Part shown: positions 23,662 to 34,860 of the stretch, one piece after another
Numbering within the stretch: the first letter of the stretch is position 1
Layout: each line of letters opens with the position of its first letter
Source of the DNA: Fagopyrum homotropicum
Lineage: Eukaryota > Streptophyta > Magnoliopsida > Caryophyllales > Polygonaceae
DNA: 64,000 nt
Assembly (NCBI GenBank): GCA_033239125.1
Contig: BSWB01000004.1
Location: forward strand, 126,117,235-126,181,234
Direction of reading: 5' to 3'
Translations under genes and position numbers: made by a program
The notes under the pieces: model-generated
The model's database searches: none
Seen by the model: only the letters and a program-made list of their open reading frames with translations
What the model was told of the DNA's origin: nothing

Positions 23662-24700
23662 TCAAATGGATTCGATGAACCCCGAGGAGCTACCCCAAAG
23701 AAAGTCTCTACTGACCTTGTCAAGTGTTTTCAGGACTGACTTTTGAAGAAGGACGGAATTCATGTGGTACAAGGGGAGTGCGGATATGACGGACTTGATC
23801 AAATTCATTTTGCCAGCTATACTGAGAGAGATAGTTTTCCAGCCCGCTAAACTGCTTAGCACTCTATCAATTAAGGGATTAAAAGTAGTATTAGAGACCC
23901 TATCGTGGAATAAGGGGACCCCTAAGTACTTGCCAAGATGTCGAGTAGACGGAACTTCATAGAGGCCACTCAAGGCATTCTCAAGATTTTTGTACACATT
24001 ATGGAAGAATAGAAAACGAGATTTGGAGAGGCTGATACGTTCCCCGACGCCCCACAAAAGTCCTCTAAGATCTTCTTAATGACATTGAGTTGAGCCACCG
24101 AAGCTTCCGCAAACAAGAGGATATCATCCGCAAAAAGGAGATGTGAGATCTTTGGACCTCCTCTTGACAAATTGATCGGTGTCAAGTCACCCACCACAAC
24201 AGCTCTCTCAATCATGTGACTAAGCCTTTCCACACCAAGGACAAAAATATAGGGGGATATTGGATCCCCTTGTCTCAAGCCCTAGACATCGTGAAGGACT
24301 TTGTCGCCTCCCCGTTCCAAAGGAGCTTCATCGAAGCAGTAGAAAGACAAGTTGAAATCCAATTAACCCATCGATTTAAAAGTCTCGCATCCAGGAGCGT
24401 CTCAGCGATGAACTTCCAACGAAGCATATTGTATGCTTTTTCGAGATCCAATTTTAACATCATCATACCCTACCGACCTTTCTTTCTCTTCATGGAATGG
24501 ATTGCCTCCTGCGCGATAATAATATTATCAGTAATAAGTCTTCCCGGAATGAAACTAGATTGCATAGGAGACATCAGATGATCCATCACTTCTTTTAGGC
24601 AGGTCGCAAGGATCTTCGTAATAACTTTGTATTAGACGTTACATAAGCTTATCGGTCTGAATTGTTTAATGGATTCCAGTCTATCCACTTTACCAATCAG
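23662..24700 (-). pseudogene. LINE ORF2, reverse transcriptase domain (fragmented)
   Basis: Overlapping minus-strand frames carry successive RT blocks: KLDLEKAYNMLRW (24275-24466), RQGDPISPYIFVLG and the catalytic LLFADDILLF (23970-24278), then the thumb-like KYLGVPLFHDR and AGKMNLIKSV region (23662-24057). Upstream of 24466, sequence reading like FRPISLCN and the SFIPGR region is visible in broken frames. At least three frame changes are needed, so no enzyme can be made. Confidence 0.88.
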
Positions 24701-24729
24701 AATAATCAGGGTCTCACTTGAGACATTAG

Positions 24730-25275
24730 CTAGTTCACCTGAGACGAAAAAATTCTTAACGAATTCACCAAAGAGGAGCCCACCGTCGCCCATGAATGCT
24801 TATAGAAAATAGGTTGGAAGCAGACAGGCCCCGGAGCCTTCAGCGAACCCATGTCTTTTAAGGCTGCCACAATTTCCACCTCCTCACACGGTTTGTCCAT
24901 GAGACTAAGCTGAGCCACAGACAGTTCCGGAAATCCCCCAGTCGGTATACTCCCCAGCCTTGGGAGGTCAGACGGGCCATAGAGATCTTTGAAGTACTTT
25001 ACTGCACCTGCTTCCAAAGCAAATTTATCAATACACCAGCTCCCATCCTCAAGCATGAGAGCCTCAACCCGGTTACGTTGCCTGCGCACAATCGTTGAGA
25101 GATGAAAGAACTTAGTGTTTTTGTCGCCGAAAGCAAGCCAATCCTGACGCGACTTCTGATACCAGAGAATTTCTTCCTGAGCCAGGGTGACTTCGAGTTG
25201 TTCTTTGACTTCGGCCTCTCTCGCAAGTAGAGGACCAGTGACCTCATTGGCAAGGTCCATACTAACTTGTTCCAA
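24730..25275 (-). pseudogene. LINE ORF2, linker between endonuclease and RT
   Basis: 181 open codons with the typical KSRQDWLAFGDKNTKFFH and KAPGP motifs that precede RT in plant L1 ORF2. It ends at a stop where the conserved frame shifts. Confidence 0.85.
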
Positions 25276-25570
25276 AAGATGAACTAGTTTGTCCTTCCGG
25301 GCATGAATGTCACAAAAATTCTCCCTGTTCTACTTCTGTAGTACCTGCGGCATTTTATTTAGAGCACTTGGCAGATGCGAAACCCCGTACCAAGCACTCG
25401 CAATAAGAGTCCCGAACTCCGGATGCGATAGCCAAGCGGCCTAAAATCTAAAGGGTCTCCGTCTAAGATCATTCGCAACCTGTCTATCAAAAGAAATCAA
25501 CAAAGGATTATGGTTCGAGGATAACCTATGAAGATGACGCACACAAGCATCATGCCATTTCAATCTCCCC

Positions 25571-26182
25571 TTAGTAGTCATAAAAAACCCGGTCTAGTCT
25601 TTTGGATAACCTTGTAGTAGTATCCCCACCTCTCACCCAAGTGAAAGGCGTCCCCTGAAAGCCTAAATCCACCAGATAGGAGTAGTTAATCCATTCAGCA
25701 AAGGCGACAAAATCCCGATAAAACCTATTATATCCCCCTTGTTGCTCCTCTAGACCTTTAATAACGTTAAAATCCCCTCCCAGAACTATAGGTTCCCCTA
25801 CCGAACGGACAAGATCCAGAAGGGTATCCCATACAGTACCACAACGCTGGGGATTCGGGCAGATGTACACGGAAACCAAATGAAACAAACTACTCCCTTC
25901 TCCAATTGTAGCATGAATGAATTGTCTGTCTTTTGTAACAATACGCATAGGGCACTTCACATTGTCCCATAAGAGCCAAATCCCTCCACTTTGGCCCACC
26001 GCTTTGACTCTATCACATGAGTCGAAGCCCATTCTATTACAGATGGATGTTGTAGTATCACCGGAGCAGTGAGTTTTGAACAAAGCAACAAAGTAAGGTT
26101 TATGTTTATGTAACATATAGCGCATGGACCTACGGAAACTTGGTTTCACCGTTCCGCGGCAATTCCAAAAGATACCTATCAT
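25571..26182 (-). pseudogene. LINE ORF2, endonuclease domain and ORF2 start
   Basis: ORF2 starts at the Met at 26182 with the canonical opening MIGIFWNCRG of plant L1 proteins. The exonuclease-endonuclease-phosphatase fold follows: GGDFNVI near residue 135 and a TPFTWVRG-type region near residue 177, ending LSKRLDRVF before a TAA at 25571. This nuclease nicks target DNA to prime reverse transcription. Beyond the stop, homologous sequence (KWHDACVRHLH) continues, so the domain is cut by a point nonsense change. Confidence 0.9.
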
Positions 26183-26437
26183 TTAAACTGAGGAAGACGT
26201 AGCTTGAATCCCCGATTAGGATTATGAGTCCGGGACAATCAAAACTTGGGAAGATCCCACCTCCAAAGTAGACTCAGTATCCATCCTATACACGCTATCT
26301 TTCGAGCACACCGGAACAGCCCTTTACTCAACGGGTTTAGTGCGTGTGTCAAAAACAAAATCCAGAGGGGTTGCTCGATGGAGAATCTTAACCTGGTTGA
26401 GAGTTGGGACGGACTTCACCCAATTATCCACTACAGT
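26183..26437 (-). other. LINE sequence between ORF1 and ORF2, left of element 2
   Basis: LINE sequence with no conserved open frame. It ends at the ACAGT (26433-26437) that pairs with ACAGC at 33513-33517 as the five-base target duplication of element 2, with one mismatch. Confidence 0.7.
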
Positions 26438-27955
26438 TGATAGGTGATGCAATCACTATCATTTAGGGTAGTTTTTAGAGTCTTTTTATTGCATTAGTGT
26501 CGGTTTATGCTACTAACTCCTTGGTCCAAAAGAAGAAGATCAAAAGAAGCTAAGGAAGGAGTTATAAGCACTTACGAGTAAAGATCGATCAAGAAGAAAA
26601 GTTTTTGTTGCTCTACCGCCCCCGCAGGCCCTTGCAGCCGCCCTAGCGGGTGACACTTCCCACTGAAGCGCTCCCAGCACCTTCATCAGCGCCGGCCAAG
26701 ATGCAGATCACCGCCCCTGCGCCACCCATCGGCGCCCCTGCGGTGACTTGTCCGGACAAGACGAAGACTAGCTCCCCTGCGCCTCCCACTGCGCCCTGCC
26801 TGCGCCTCGCCTTGGGAGCTGGAAGGCGAAGAGTCTATGTCACCGCCCCTGCGTTGGCCTTAAGGCGCCCCTGCGCCTTGACATCAGAAACGTCAAGAAA
26901 GCGAAAGGTCAGACGTTGAAGTGCATTGAAGATCCGCCCCAACGGAGCTGTGTAGCCGCCCAACGGTTATGAAGAAGATCAACCGATTCTGCCTAAACCG
27001 CCCCTGCGGGTCTTGAAGGCCGCCCCTACGGTTTAACGCCAGAAGCTTTACTCCGGCTTTTTACACCACCTTTATGGCATTAAAGGTGGCTGTTTTAGGC
27101 CGTCTATTTACTCCTAATTTAGTGTCTTTTGTAGTATAAATAGCCCATGGCTGATTGCTAGAATCATCCATGCTTTTCCTCACAAAATCCACTTTTAGAC
27201 TTGAGTTTTCCATTGTAATGAGTTGCTAACTCCTTTGCTACATTGGGTTGGTTTGAAGCTGCTTTGTTACTTTGGTTGTAAGTCCTTTTAATATAAGTTT
27301 TTATTCAGTAATGCCTTGTGTTTCCTTGATCTCCATTGTTTAATTGCATGTTAACTATTACTTGAGATTGATGACTTTAGGTTCTAAAGTGCATGTAAAC
27401 AACTAGGATTAATAGGTTCCGGGTTCGGGTCTTTAATCTAGTAGCAACTTTAAGTAATAACGGGTTGTAATTACTTAAAGAAAAGGAACACAAATATAAA
27501 GATAAGTTTAACGGTTTTAATCTTCTCTTTATATCCCTTAGTCTTTGTTTGAATGCTAACTTATTATTTGTTCTTGTAAGTTTACGGAACTTTAATAGGT
27601 TAAGTTGTGTTGATGCTGGTTGGCTCAACACATATGTACGATCGAGACGGGAGATTACTTAAAAACTTGTAAAAGGAATGCACCAAAGTAGCAATTGCAT
27701 GCTTAGAATCAACCTAGTGTAGATTCATCCATTATTGTCTTATTTGTCGCATTAATCTTTTTCATTAGTTTTTGTGCATCAATTCAACCAAACCCCCCCC
27801 CCTTTGTGTCAGCTGTCATTATAATCGATAATTGCATCTAAAACACATTAACTCTCTTGGGTTCGACCCTTACTTAATCACTATACTGGTTCTTAGTGCT
27901 AAGTTGGGATTTACTTTTGATTGGGTATAGACGACCATAGAAATACCGTCGGTCA
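26438..27955 (+). repeat. 5' LTR of element 2
   Basis: 1,518 bp from TGATAGG to GGTCA. A block of CCGC-loop-GCGG hairpins occupies about 26615-27037. A good TATA box lies at 27135-27143. A C-run near 27789 differs in length from the 3' LTR. Confidence 0.92.
27135..27143 (+). promoter_or_regulatory. TATA box of element 2 LTR
   Basis: TATAAATAG, a near-consensus plant TATA box about 820 bp before the LTR end. It is conserved in the 3' LTR at 32689-32697. Confidence 0.65.
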
Positions 27956-27960
27956 AATTT

Positions 27961-27978
27961 TGGCGCCGTTGCCGGGGA
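27961..27978 (+). other. Primer binding site, tRNA-Asp, element 2
   Basis: TGGCGCCGTTGCCGGGGA, identical to that of element 1, begins 6 bases after the LTR end. Confidence 0.93.
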
Positions 27979-28167
27979 GTTTTTGTGTTTTATTGTTATT
28001 ATTAATTATTGGTTTGAAACCATTTTATGGTTCAAACCCGTGCTACTAATTCCGGCTTTGCTTCTTTTGATCCAGAAATTGAGAGGACGCACATCCGGCA
28101 ACGAAGACAACAACAACTACAACAAGAGATGGCTGACCGTACTCTTCGTTAACTTACGCAGCCCACT

Positions 28168-29064
28168 TTGGCTCAAAACCCCCTTGCGGTAGCTATACCG
28201 GCACTAGGGGAAGGAGTCAACTTTGAGCTCAAACCAGGCCTTATTCACTTACTTCCATCCTTCCATGGGATAAGTGGTGAAGACCCCATCAAGCACCTTA
28301 GGAAGTTCCACACCGTTTGTATGAGCATGAAGCCAGCCAACATTACCGAAGAACAGATCAAGATAAGGGCATTCGGCTTCACACTCAAGGATTCGGCGGA
28401 TGATTGGTATTACCACCTTCCATCCGGGAGCATTGACACTTGGAAAAACCTTCACCAAGCGTATTTGGAGAAATACTTTCCAACTAAAAAGGCCAATAGC
28501 TTGAAGAAAGATATAAGCAACATCGAGCAAGAGGCAACCGAAACTCTCTATGAGTACTTCGAAAGGTTTGCACGCCTCCGATCCAGCTGTCCTTTCCACG
28601 GATATTCAACTCAAGATCTAATCTTGTACTTATACAATGGCTTATTAGACAATGAAAGGAGGATCGTCGATGCAGCTTGCGGAGGTAATATTCTTAACTC
28701 TACCCCTGACCTTGCTTTGGAAAAGATACAGGAACTAGCGGAAGGGACTCGGAACTTTGGAAGGACCCCGGCTAAGAAAGGAGTTCATGCCATGAGTTCC
28801 GGGACGAGCGAGATTTCCACCGAGCTAGAAAAACTGAAGGAAATGGTGAAGAGGCTAACACTTATGGGAACACCGCAACAACTAAAAGCTTGTGGAGTTT
28901 GTGCTGACCCATATCAACCAACGGACATGTGTCCACAAGTTCAAGATGACAATGCTGAAGTAAACGCAATGGGTTATGGACAACCACAACAGCAAAGACC
29001 TAGGAATGATCCCTATGCACAGAATTTCACGCCAAATTGGCGTGACCAACAGAATTTTCGTTGA
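28168..29064 (+). CDS. Athila-type Gag (element 2)
   Basis: 298 codons open from MAQNPLAV. The retrotransposon gag core spans about residues 25-170: ELKPGLIHLLPSFHGISGEDPIKHLRKFH, then FTLKDSADDWYYHLPSGSIDTW and YEYFERFARLRSSCPFHGYS. These are strongly Athila-like. The C-terminus has a cysteine set (CGVCADPYQPTDMCP, near residue 247) and a Gln/Asn/Pro-rich tail. A TGA (29062-29064) ends it, but sequence reading DQQNQQQQPRQG continues in the same frame, so the true Gag may have been longer. Capsid assembly is its expected role; it is the only replication-related protein left in this element. Confidence 0.9.
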   Translation: MAQNPLAVAIPALGEGVNFELKPGLIHLLPSFHGISGEDPIKHLRKFHTVCMSMKPANITEEQIKIRAFGFTLKDSADDWYYHLPSGSIDTWKNLHQAYLEKYFPTKKANSLKKDISNIEQEATETLYEYFERFARLRSSCPFHGYSTQDLILYLYNGLLDNERRIVDAACGGNILNSTPDLALEKIQELAEGTRNFGRTPAKKGVHAMSSGTSEISTELEKLKEMVKRLTLMGTPQQLKACGVCADPYQPTDMCPQVQDDNAEVNAMGYGQPQQQRPRNDPYAQNFTPNWRDQQNFR

Positions 29065-30022
29065 AGGGATCAACAAAACCAACAACAGCAGCCCCGCCAA
29101 GGTAAGTATCACTCAATTGAAGATATGCTACAAGTTTTGACTATACACTTTGCTACTCATATCCAAACAACATAATCAAACGGTTATAAACTCAAAAGGC
29201 ATGCAGGAAGAGGTCCATACATAGAGGAAGAGTCCTTACGTCGAGCCAACGACGTAAAACAAAGGCGCTAATTCGGGAGGCAACCCGAAGGAATAAGAAG
29301 AGGAACTTCTGTCAAGAAAACCGCCCCTGCGGCTCTAAGTCCCGCCCCTGCGGCGACACCCCTGGCCAGCGCCACCCCCGGCGCTGGGCCTGCGTCTGCT
29401 CACCTAGGTCACCACCCCCGCGGTGCCAACCCTACGCCCCTGCGGCGGCCACCCTTGACACGCACCCTCAGCTCCGCCCCCGGCGTTGAGGCTGCGTACC
29501 CCCTCTCTCTTGTCACCGCCCCCGCGGCGACACACACCGCCCCTGCGGTACAGTTAAGGAAAGAAAAAAAATACACTTCCCAAAAATAACCTACATCTAC
29601 CACCTTCCCCACTCCCTCTCCATTCACTCTGCAAAACCTAGCCGCCCACCCTCCTACGCCCTTGTGCCCTCCAGCACCTCATCACCACCACCTCGACGCG
29701 CCCCCTACGCCACCTCCGGCAACCCAGCAGTGCCACCCCTTCCTGCAAACACAAACAATCTCCACCACATACACTCACCCCTTCTCCCCACTCCGTTGTC
29801 CCACCTCTGGCAACGTCTGCGACAGCAAGGAAGGAGTCGGAAAAGCACAATCGTCACCACCTTTGTCGAACGACCAAATCGCCCTTCTGCTCTTCGACCG
29901 CCCCTGCGCCTGCAAGCTCCCGCCCCTGCGTCGAGCCGCCCCTACGGATATTACGACAGAAGGTTGGTCTCTTGATCAAATTGCTGAACTTTCTAACTTT
30001 TTACTTGATCAAATTGCAAGAG
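29065..30022 (+). other. GC-rich hairpin block in place of pol (element 2)
   Basis: Where protease, RT and integrase are expected there is about 950 bp with many CCGCCCCTGCGG-type hairpins (29318-29545 and 29895-29950) and a Pro-rich frame at 29662-30060 that I do not accept as a gene. Three exact 12-mers occur near 29321, 29342 and 29538. Confidence 0.75.
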
Positions 30023-31339
30023 ATGGAACCACAAAGGAAATACAAGTTGACGGAAGGTGAGAAAGACCGGTACAGGATTGCTCAAAGCCGGGAGGTGCAT
30101 GCAACCCGGTTCTTTGATGCTTCCACCTTGGAACATCTAGGGATGTTGGAAAGTATGCAGGAATTTCTTAACAATGCCGGGTTAGGTAATTTTCTGATAA
30201 AGAGCGCTCCAACACACCCCGACCTCACCAGACAGTTCATAGCAACATTCAAAATGGAGACGGAAGACCAATTGTGTATAGGAGTTTCATTCAAGTACAA
30301 CAAGAGGAAGTACACATTGGATTACACTCAAATACAAGAGGCATTGGGAGTGACCATAGCAGCTTCCGATGACTGGATGGAACCCATTCCGACACCGGAT
30401 CTGTTAGAGTTTTGGCAAGCCGCTACTAGGTCAGAGTTTCATGTAGGGGGTGAGTACTCCAACAAATTCACTCACCCCTGTTTAAGGCTCATCTCCAAGG
30501 TCTTCATGAGTGTCTTTTGTGGACACAAGTAAGAGAATAAGGTCGCTCTTAAGGACCTTCCACTGCTATATGCTTGTCTCTCCAACGAATTTGTGCCTGA
30601 TTGGGCATATCTCTTCCTTACCGCTCTTAAGCGGATTAGAAGGAATGAGCCTCGTGACATAGTGGGAGGAGGTATCATTTCACTACTAGCTGCACGGGTG
30701 ATGGATCTTCCTCCATTGAAAGAAGGTTTGGAGGCACCCTTATACAATGAGGGGTTATTGAGGAGGTGCAGGCTCCTCAAGATAGATGGGGGACATCGTT
30801 TCTGGATCTCCCTTGCAGATGGGAGTCATCTCACAAATTTGCCCCGCCGACTCCCCTTGGGAGAAGAGCTCTCCGACCTATATGTACCGGCTAACCCTAT
30901 CCCTCCGAGACGACCTCAGGTTGATATTGTTGGGAGGTACGCATCCGGCTCTAGCAGGGCCCACCACACTGATGAGGAGATGCCGACGGCGGGACACGAC
31001 AGTCAGACCATGGAGAGTCTGCAGGTTCAGATGGCTGCTTTGACTACACAGCACCAGGCATGGCAGACAGAGTATCAGCGGTCCATGCTTGAGCAGCAGC
31101 AGGCGTGGCAGTCCAGCTTCGCCTCCTCCATGACCACCCACTTTGACCGCCGTCATAATGCTTGGCAGGCGGCTCATCGGCAACAGTTGGAGACTCAGCA
31201 GCTAACTTGGCAGGCTAGCTATGAGAGTTCCTTTCGAGAGAGGATGGAGGCTCAGGAGGACCGGATTGACACCCTTCACCGGCGGCAGGAGTACTTCTTC
31301 CGCCACTTCCCTTACCCGCCGGATCGAGGAGGGTCCTAG
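30023..31339 (+). pseudogene. Athila ORF-1-like protein, one internal stop (element 2)
   Basis: The chosen start is the Met of MEPQRKYKL at 30023. Residues 1-170 (RFFDASTLEHLGM, FLNNAGLGNFL, LDYTQIQEALGV, SNKFTHPCLRLISKVF) look like the Athila ORF-1 family, a plant retroelement protein of unknown function often near the 3' end of the element. A TAA at 30530-30532 interrupts the frame. The same frame continues PDWAYLFLTALKRI to a Gln- and Trp-rich coiled-coil-like tail with repeats of the form QQQAWQ or QLTWQAS every 20-30 residues, ending at 31339. Not an enzyme. The family assignment is from remembered motif style. Confidence 0.7.
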
Positions 31340-31990
31340 TGGTCCATCCGGACCACCCCAGTGAGGGGTACATTTCTTTCCCTTCTCCAACATTTATCTT
31401 TGACTCATTTTCACTTTGAGGACAAAGTGCACTTCAAGTATGGGGGAGGGATATATATCATTGCTTGTACAGTTTGTTAGTTGTTTGTGGCATTTTGTTT
31501 TGCATTATTGAAATCAGTTTGAAAAAAAAAGCCAAAGAAGTGAAAAAAAGGCATGAAAACCCTTGGATAAACCGAAAACCCGAAAGCGCGGTTTAGGTAA
31601 AAAGAAGGTAGTCCGACCAACCTTAGGTTGGTGCAAAAATGGACTTGAGGGATGTGAGCTTAAGAGAGAAAAGAAGAAGAGTGGCAAGGTGAAAACCCGA
31701 AAGGACGCCTTGGCAAGATGAACGACACCGAGTGTAAGTTTCCCTTCCGGCGTTTTGGCGACATAAGAATGGGAGTCATAAGGAGGTTGTCCGGGTAGGC
31801 CACTCTTGGAGCGATAAGGATGGTAGTTTTTCTTTTTCTCACATTTCCTCTCTTTTCCTTTCTTTCTTTCTTAGTTTTTCTCTTGTTTTTCATTATTTCT
31901 CTTTCTTTCCCTTGCTTCCTGAGACCTTGAGTCAAATTGCTGTCATTTGTTTTACTCGGTATGAGTAAAAGGTCTAAGTATGGGGGAGTT
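31340..31990 (+). other. 3' noncoding tail of element 2 with two polypurine tracts
   Basis: An internal tract AAGTATGGGGGAGGG at 31436-31450 and the LTR-proximal tract AAGTATGGGGGAGTT at 31976-31990. Between them is a perfect 7-bp-stem hairpin (ACCAACC-TTA-GGTTGGT, near 31617). The layout matches element 1. Confidence 0.8.
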
Positions 31991-33512
31991 TGATATGTGA
32001 TGGAATCACTATCATTTAGGGTAGTTTTTAGAGTCTTTTTATTGCATTAGTGTCGGTTTATGCTACTAACTCCTTGGTCCAAAAGAAGAAGATCAAAAGA
32101 AGCTAAGGAAGGAGTTATAAGCACTTACGAGTAAAGATCGATCAAGAAGCAAAGATTCTATTGCTCCACCGCCCCCGCGGGCCCTTGCAGCCGCCCCAGC
32201 GGGTGACACTTCCCACTGAAGCGCTCCCAGCACCTTCATCAGCGCCGGCCAAGATGCAGATCACCGCCCCTGCGCCACCCATCGACGCCCCTGCGGTGAC
32301 TTGTCCGGACAAGACGAAGACCAGCTCCCCTGCGCCTCCCACTGCGCCCTGCCTGCACCTCGCCTTGGGAGATGGAAGGCGAAGAGTCTGTGTCACCGCC
32401 CCTGCGTTGGTCTTAAGGTGCCCCTGCGCCTTGACATCAGAAACGTCAAGAAGGCGAAAGGTCAGACGTTGAAGTGCATTGAAGATCCGCCCCAACGGAG
32501 TTGTGTAGCCGCCCCAGCGGTTATGAAGAAGATCAACCGATTCTGCCTAAACCGCCCATGCGGGTCCTAAAGGCCGCCCCTGCGGTTTAACGCCAGAAGC
32601 TTTACTCCGGCTTTTTACACCACCTTTATGGCATTAAAGGTGGCTGTTTTAGGCCGTCTATTTACTCCTAATTTAGTGTCTTTTGTAATATAAATAGCCC
32701 ATGGCTGATTGCTAGAATCATTCATGCTTTTCCTCACAAAATCCACTTTTAGACTTGAGTTTTCCATTGTAATGAGTTGCTAACTCCTTTGCTACATTGG
32801 GTTGGTTTGAAGCTGCTTTGTTACTTTGGTTGTAAGTCCTTTTAATATAAGTTTTTATTCAGTAATGCTTTGTGTTTCCTTGATCTCCATTGTTTAATTG
32901 CATGTTAACTATTACTTGAGATTCATCACCTTAGGTTCTAAAGTGCATGTAAACAACTAGGATTAATAGGTTCCGGGTTCGGGTCTTTAATCTAGTAGCA
33001 ACTTTAAGTAATAACGGGTTGTAATTACTTAAAGAAAAGGAACACAAATATAAAGATAAGTTTAACGGTTTTAATCTTCTCTTTATATCCCTTAGTCTTT
33101 GTTTGAATGCTAACTTATTATTTGTTCTTGTAAGTTTACGGAACTTTAATAGGTTAAGTTGTGTTGATGCCGGTTGGCTCAACACATATGTACGATCGAG
33201 ACGGGAGATTACTTAAAAACTTGTAAAAGGAATGCACCAAAGTAGCAATTGCATGCTTAGAATCAACCTAGTGTAGATTCATCCATTATTGTCTTATTTG
33301 TCGCATTAATCTTTTTCATTAGTTTTTGTGCATCAATTCAACCAAACCCCCCCCCCCCCTTTGTGTCAGCTGTCATTATAATCGATAACTGCATCTAAAA
33401 CACATTAACTCTCTTGGGTTCGACCCTTACTTAATCACTATACTTGTTTTTAGTGCTAAGTTGGGATTTACTTTTGATTGGGTATAGACGACCATAGAAA
33501 TACCGTCGGTCA
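31991..33512 (+). repeat. 3' LTR of element 2
   Basis: 1,522 bp from TGATATG to GGTCA. Differences from the 5' LTR concentrate in the hairpin block (about 24 in the first 620 bp against about 10 in the last 900, by eye). TATA box at 32689-32697. Confidence 0.92.
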
Positions 33513-34860
33513 ACAGCACCCACCGACACTTTACTAGTAGACGCCTCCCCAGTCCGATCACCAATACCATTGTTCATGCCTAGTGTGCCACGTCGGGGTC
33601 TCTTTTTATGGTTATTCTTTGATACATAAGTAGCCCCTGGGACCACCCTGTCGTGAGCAGCATGCCACTCCTTTTAAATCCCTTCTACAGGCCCTTCGTG
33701 ACTTCCTACTTGCCAGTGGTAGGATTCTTCTCATTACCTACAGGATAGTCCACACCCGAGTTAACTGTAGAGGGTCGTCCTTTCACATGTGGCTTCCGTC
33801 TAGGAACAACCATCCATGCCCCAATCCCACCATCCTCAGGCCTTTCTGAACCATCCCACTGTGGTGATTAACCGGCCCCTCGGAGGTACTGCAGCCATAT
33901 CCACCGCGTTTGTCTGTTGTGGAGGGTTCTTTGATGGTGTATGTGTTATATCCTGATTAGCCGCTGTTACATGTGGAGTTTGGTTACTATTCGCCTCCCC
34001 AACCTTCCCATCTCTTGTCGTCTCCCCCGGAATACATTGATCTTTCGTATGACCATAGCAGTCACACACGAAGCAGATTGCATGCAAATTTTCATATTCG
34101 AGCAAGAGTCGCTTGTTATTCAGTAGAACATCACCCTTCAAAGGTTTGTTTAGATCGATATTAACGCAGACACAGGCAATCCTCCCTCTATCAATGTTTA
34201 GGGTCTTCTCATCTATTTGTGGCGGTCTACCAAGTGTTGAGGCAATCGCCTTCAAAACCTCCGTGTTGTACATGGCGAAGGGTAGTCCAGAGATACGTAC
34301 TGACACACCCGTAGTCAAAATCATTGGAACCATTGGATCAAAAGACGAGGTTCATTGTTGCATGAGAAGGTAGTGACCAAACATCTTCCAGGGGCTATTA
34401 ATAAGAGCATCAACCATATCAGATTCTAACTCAAACCGTACCAAGAAGAAGTTGTTGGGTAAGTCTATGACCATCTAGTCGCCCTTCAGTTTCATAAGAG
34501 CCTGATGGTCTTCTCGAAAGCGTCTTTCTACCAAAAAGCTTCAAAAAAACGTAGTTTCTCCAAGGAGCATTGAGAATCTGGACAACATCAAGATCGATAG
34601 TAATTGATGGAGTAGAATCCTCCCCTTTAGGAAAGTCAATATGGATTTTTCCGTTCTCAATAAGATTCCCCAGCAGGATAGGAAATCATTTCCATGCATT
34701 GCCCCCAAAAAGCAGTTTACTCCACGAATTTTGGGGTTGATTAGGGCAGGCGGCATCAACATGGGGCGTGGATCCATTAGGATCTACTTCGGGAATGGTG
34801 CCATCAATGATTATGGGGAAGGGATGATTGGAGGAGCAGAGAAAGCGGCGGTGGCTGTTG
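33513..34860 (-). pseudogene. LINE ORF1 (nucleic-acid-binding protein)
   Basis: Minus strand. The upstream part (about 34860-34540) has the conserved SWSKLLFGGNAWK and IHIDFPKGED sequence; the longest open frame there (34541-34777) is a shadow. The middle holds a DUF4283-like region with two nonsense codons, TAG at 34477-34475 and TGA at 34354-34352, each consistent with a Trp TGG changed by a transition. The open part 34333-33836 contains SVRISGLPF and a CCHC knuckle (CFVCDCYGHTKDQC). ORF1 coats LINE RNA in this family. The region from 33836 to 33513 is poorly conserved. Confidence 0.85.

Larger units (their letters stand above)
26438..33512 (+). mobile_element. Non-autonomous Athila-type LTR retrotransposon with gag and Athila ORF-1-like gene only (element 2)
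   Basis: The element is 7,075 bp with LTRs 26438-27955 and 31991-33512, a tRNA-Asp primer site at 27961-27978, gag at 28168-29064, a GC-hairpin-rich stretch, an Athila ORF-1-like reading frame (30023-31339), two polypurine tracts and probable target duplication ACAGT/ACAGC. There is no protease, RT, RNase H or integrase between gag and the ORF-1-like gene. It inserted into the LINE between ORF1 and ORF2. I count roughly 30 LTR differences, so it is older than element 1. Confidence 0.92.

Noticed and set aside
29662..30060. Open frame with His/Pro-rich protein inside element 2
   Set aside because: It is driven by GC-rich hairpin sequence, overlaps another frame of equal length and has no domain.
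34541..34777. 78-codon minus-strand frame
   Set aside because: The conserved LINE ORF1 sequence is in a neighbouring frame of the same strand.
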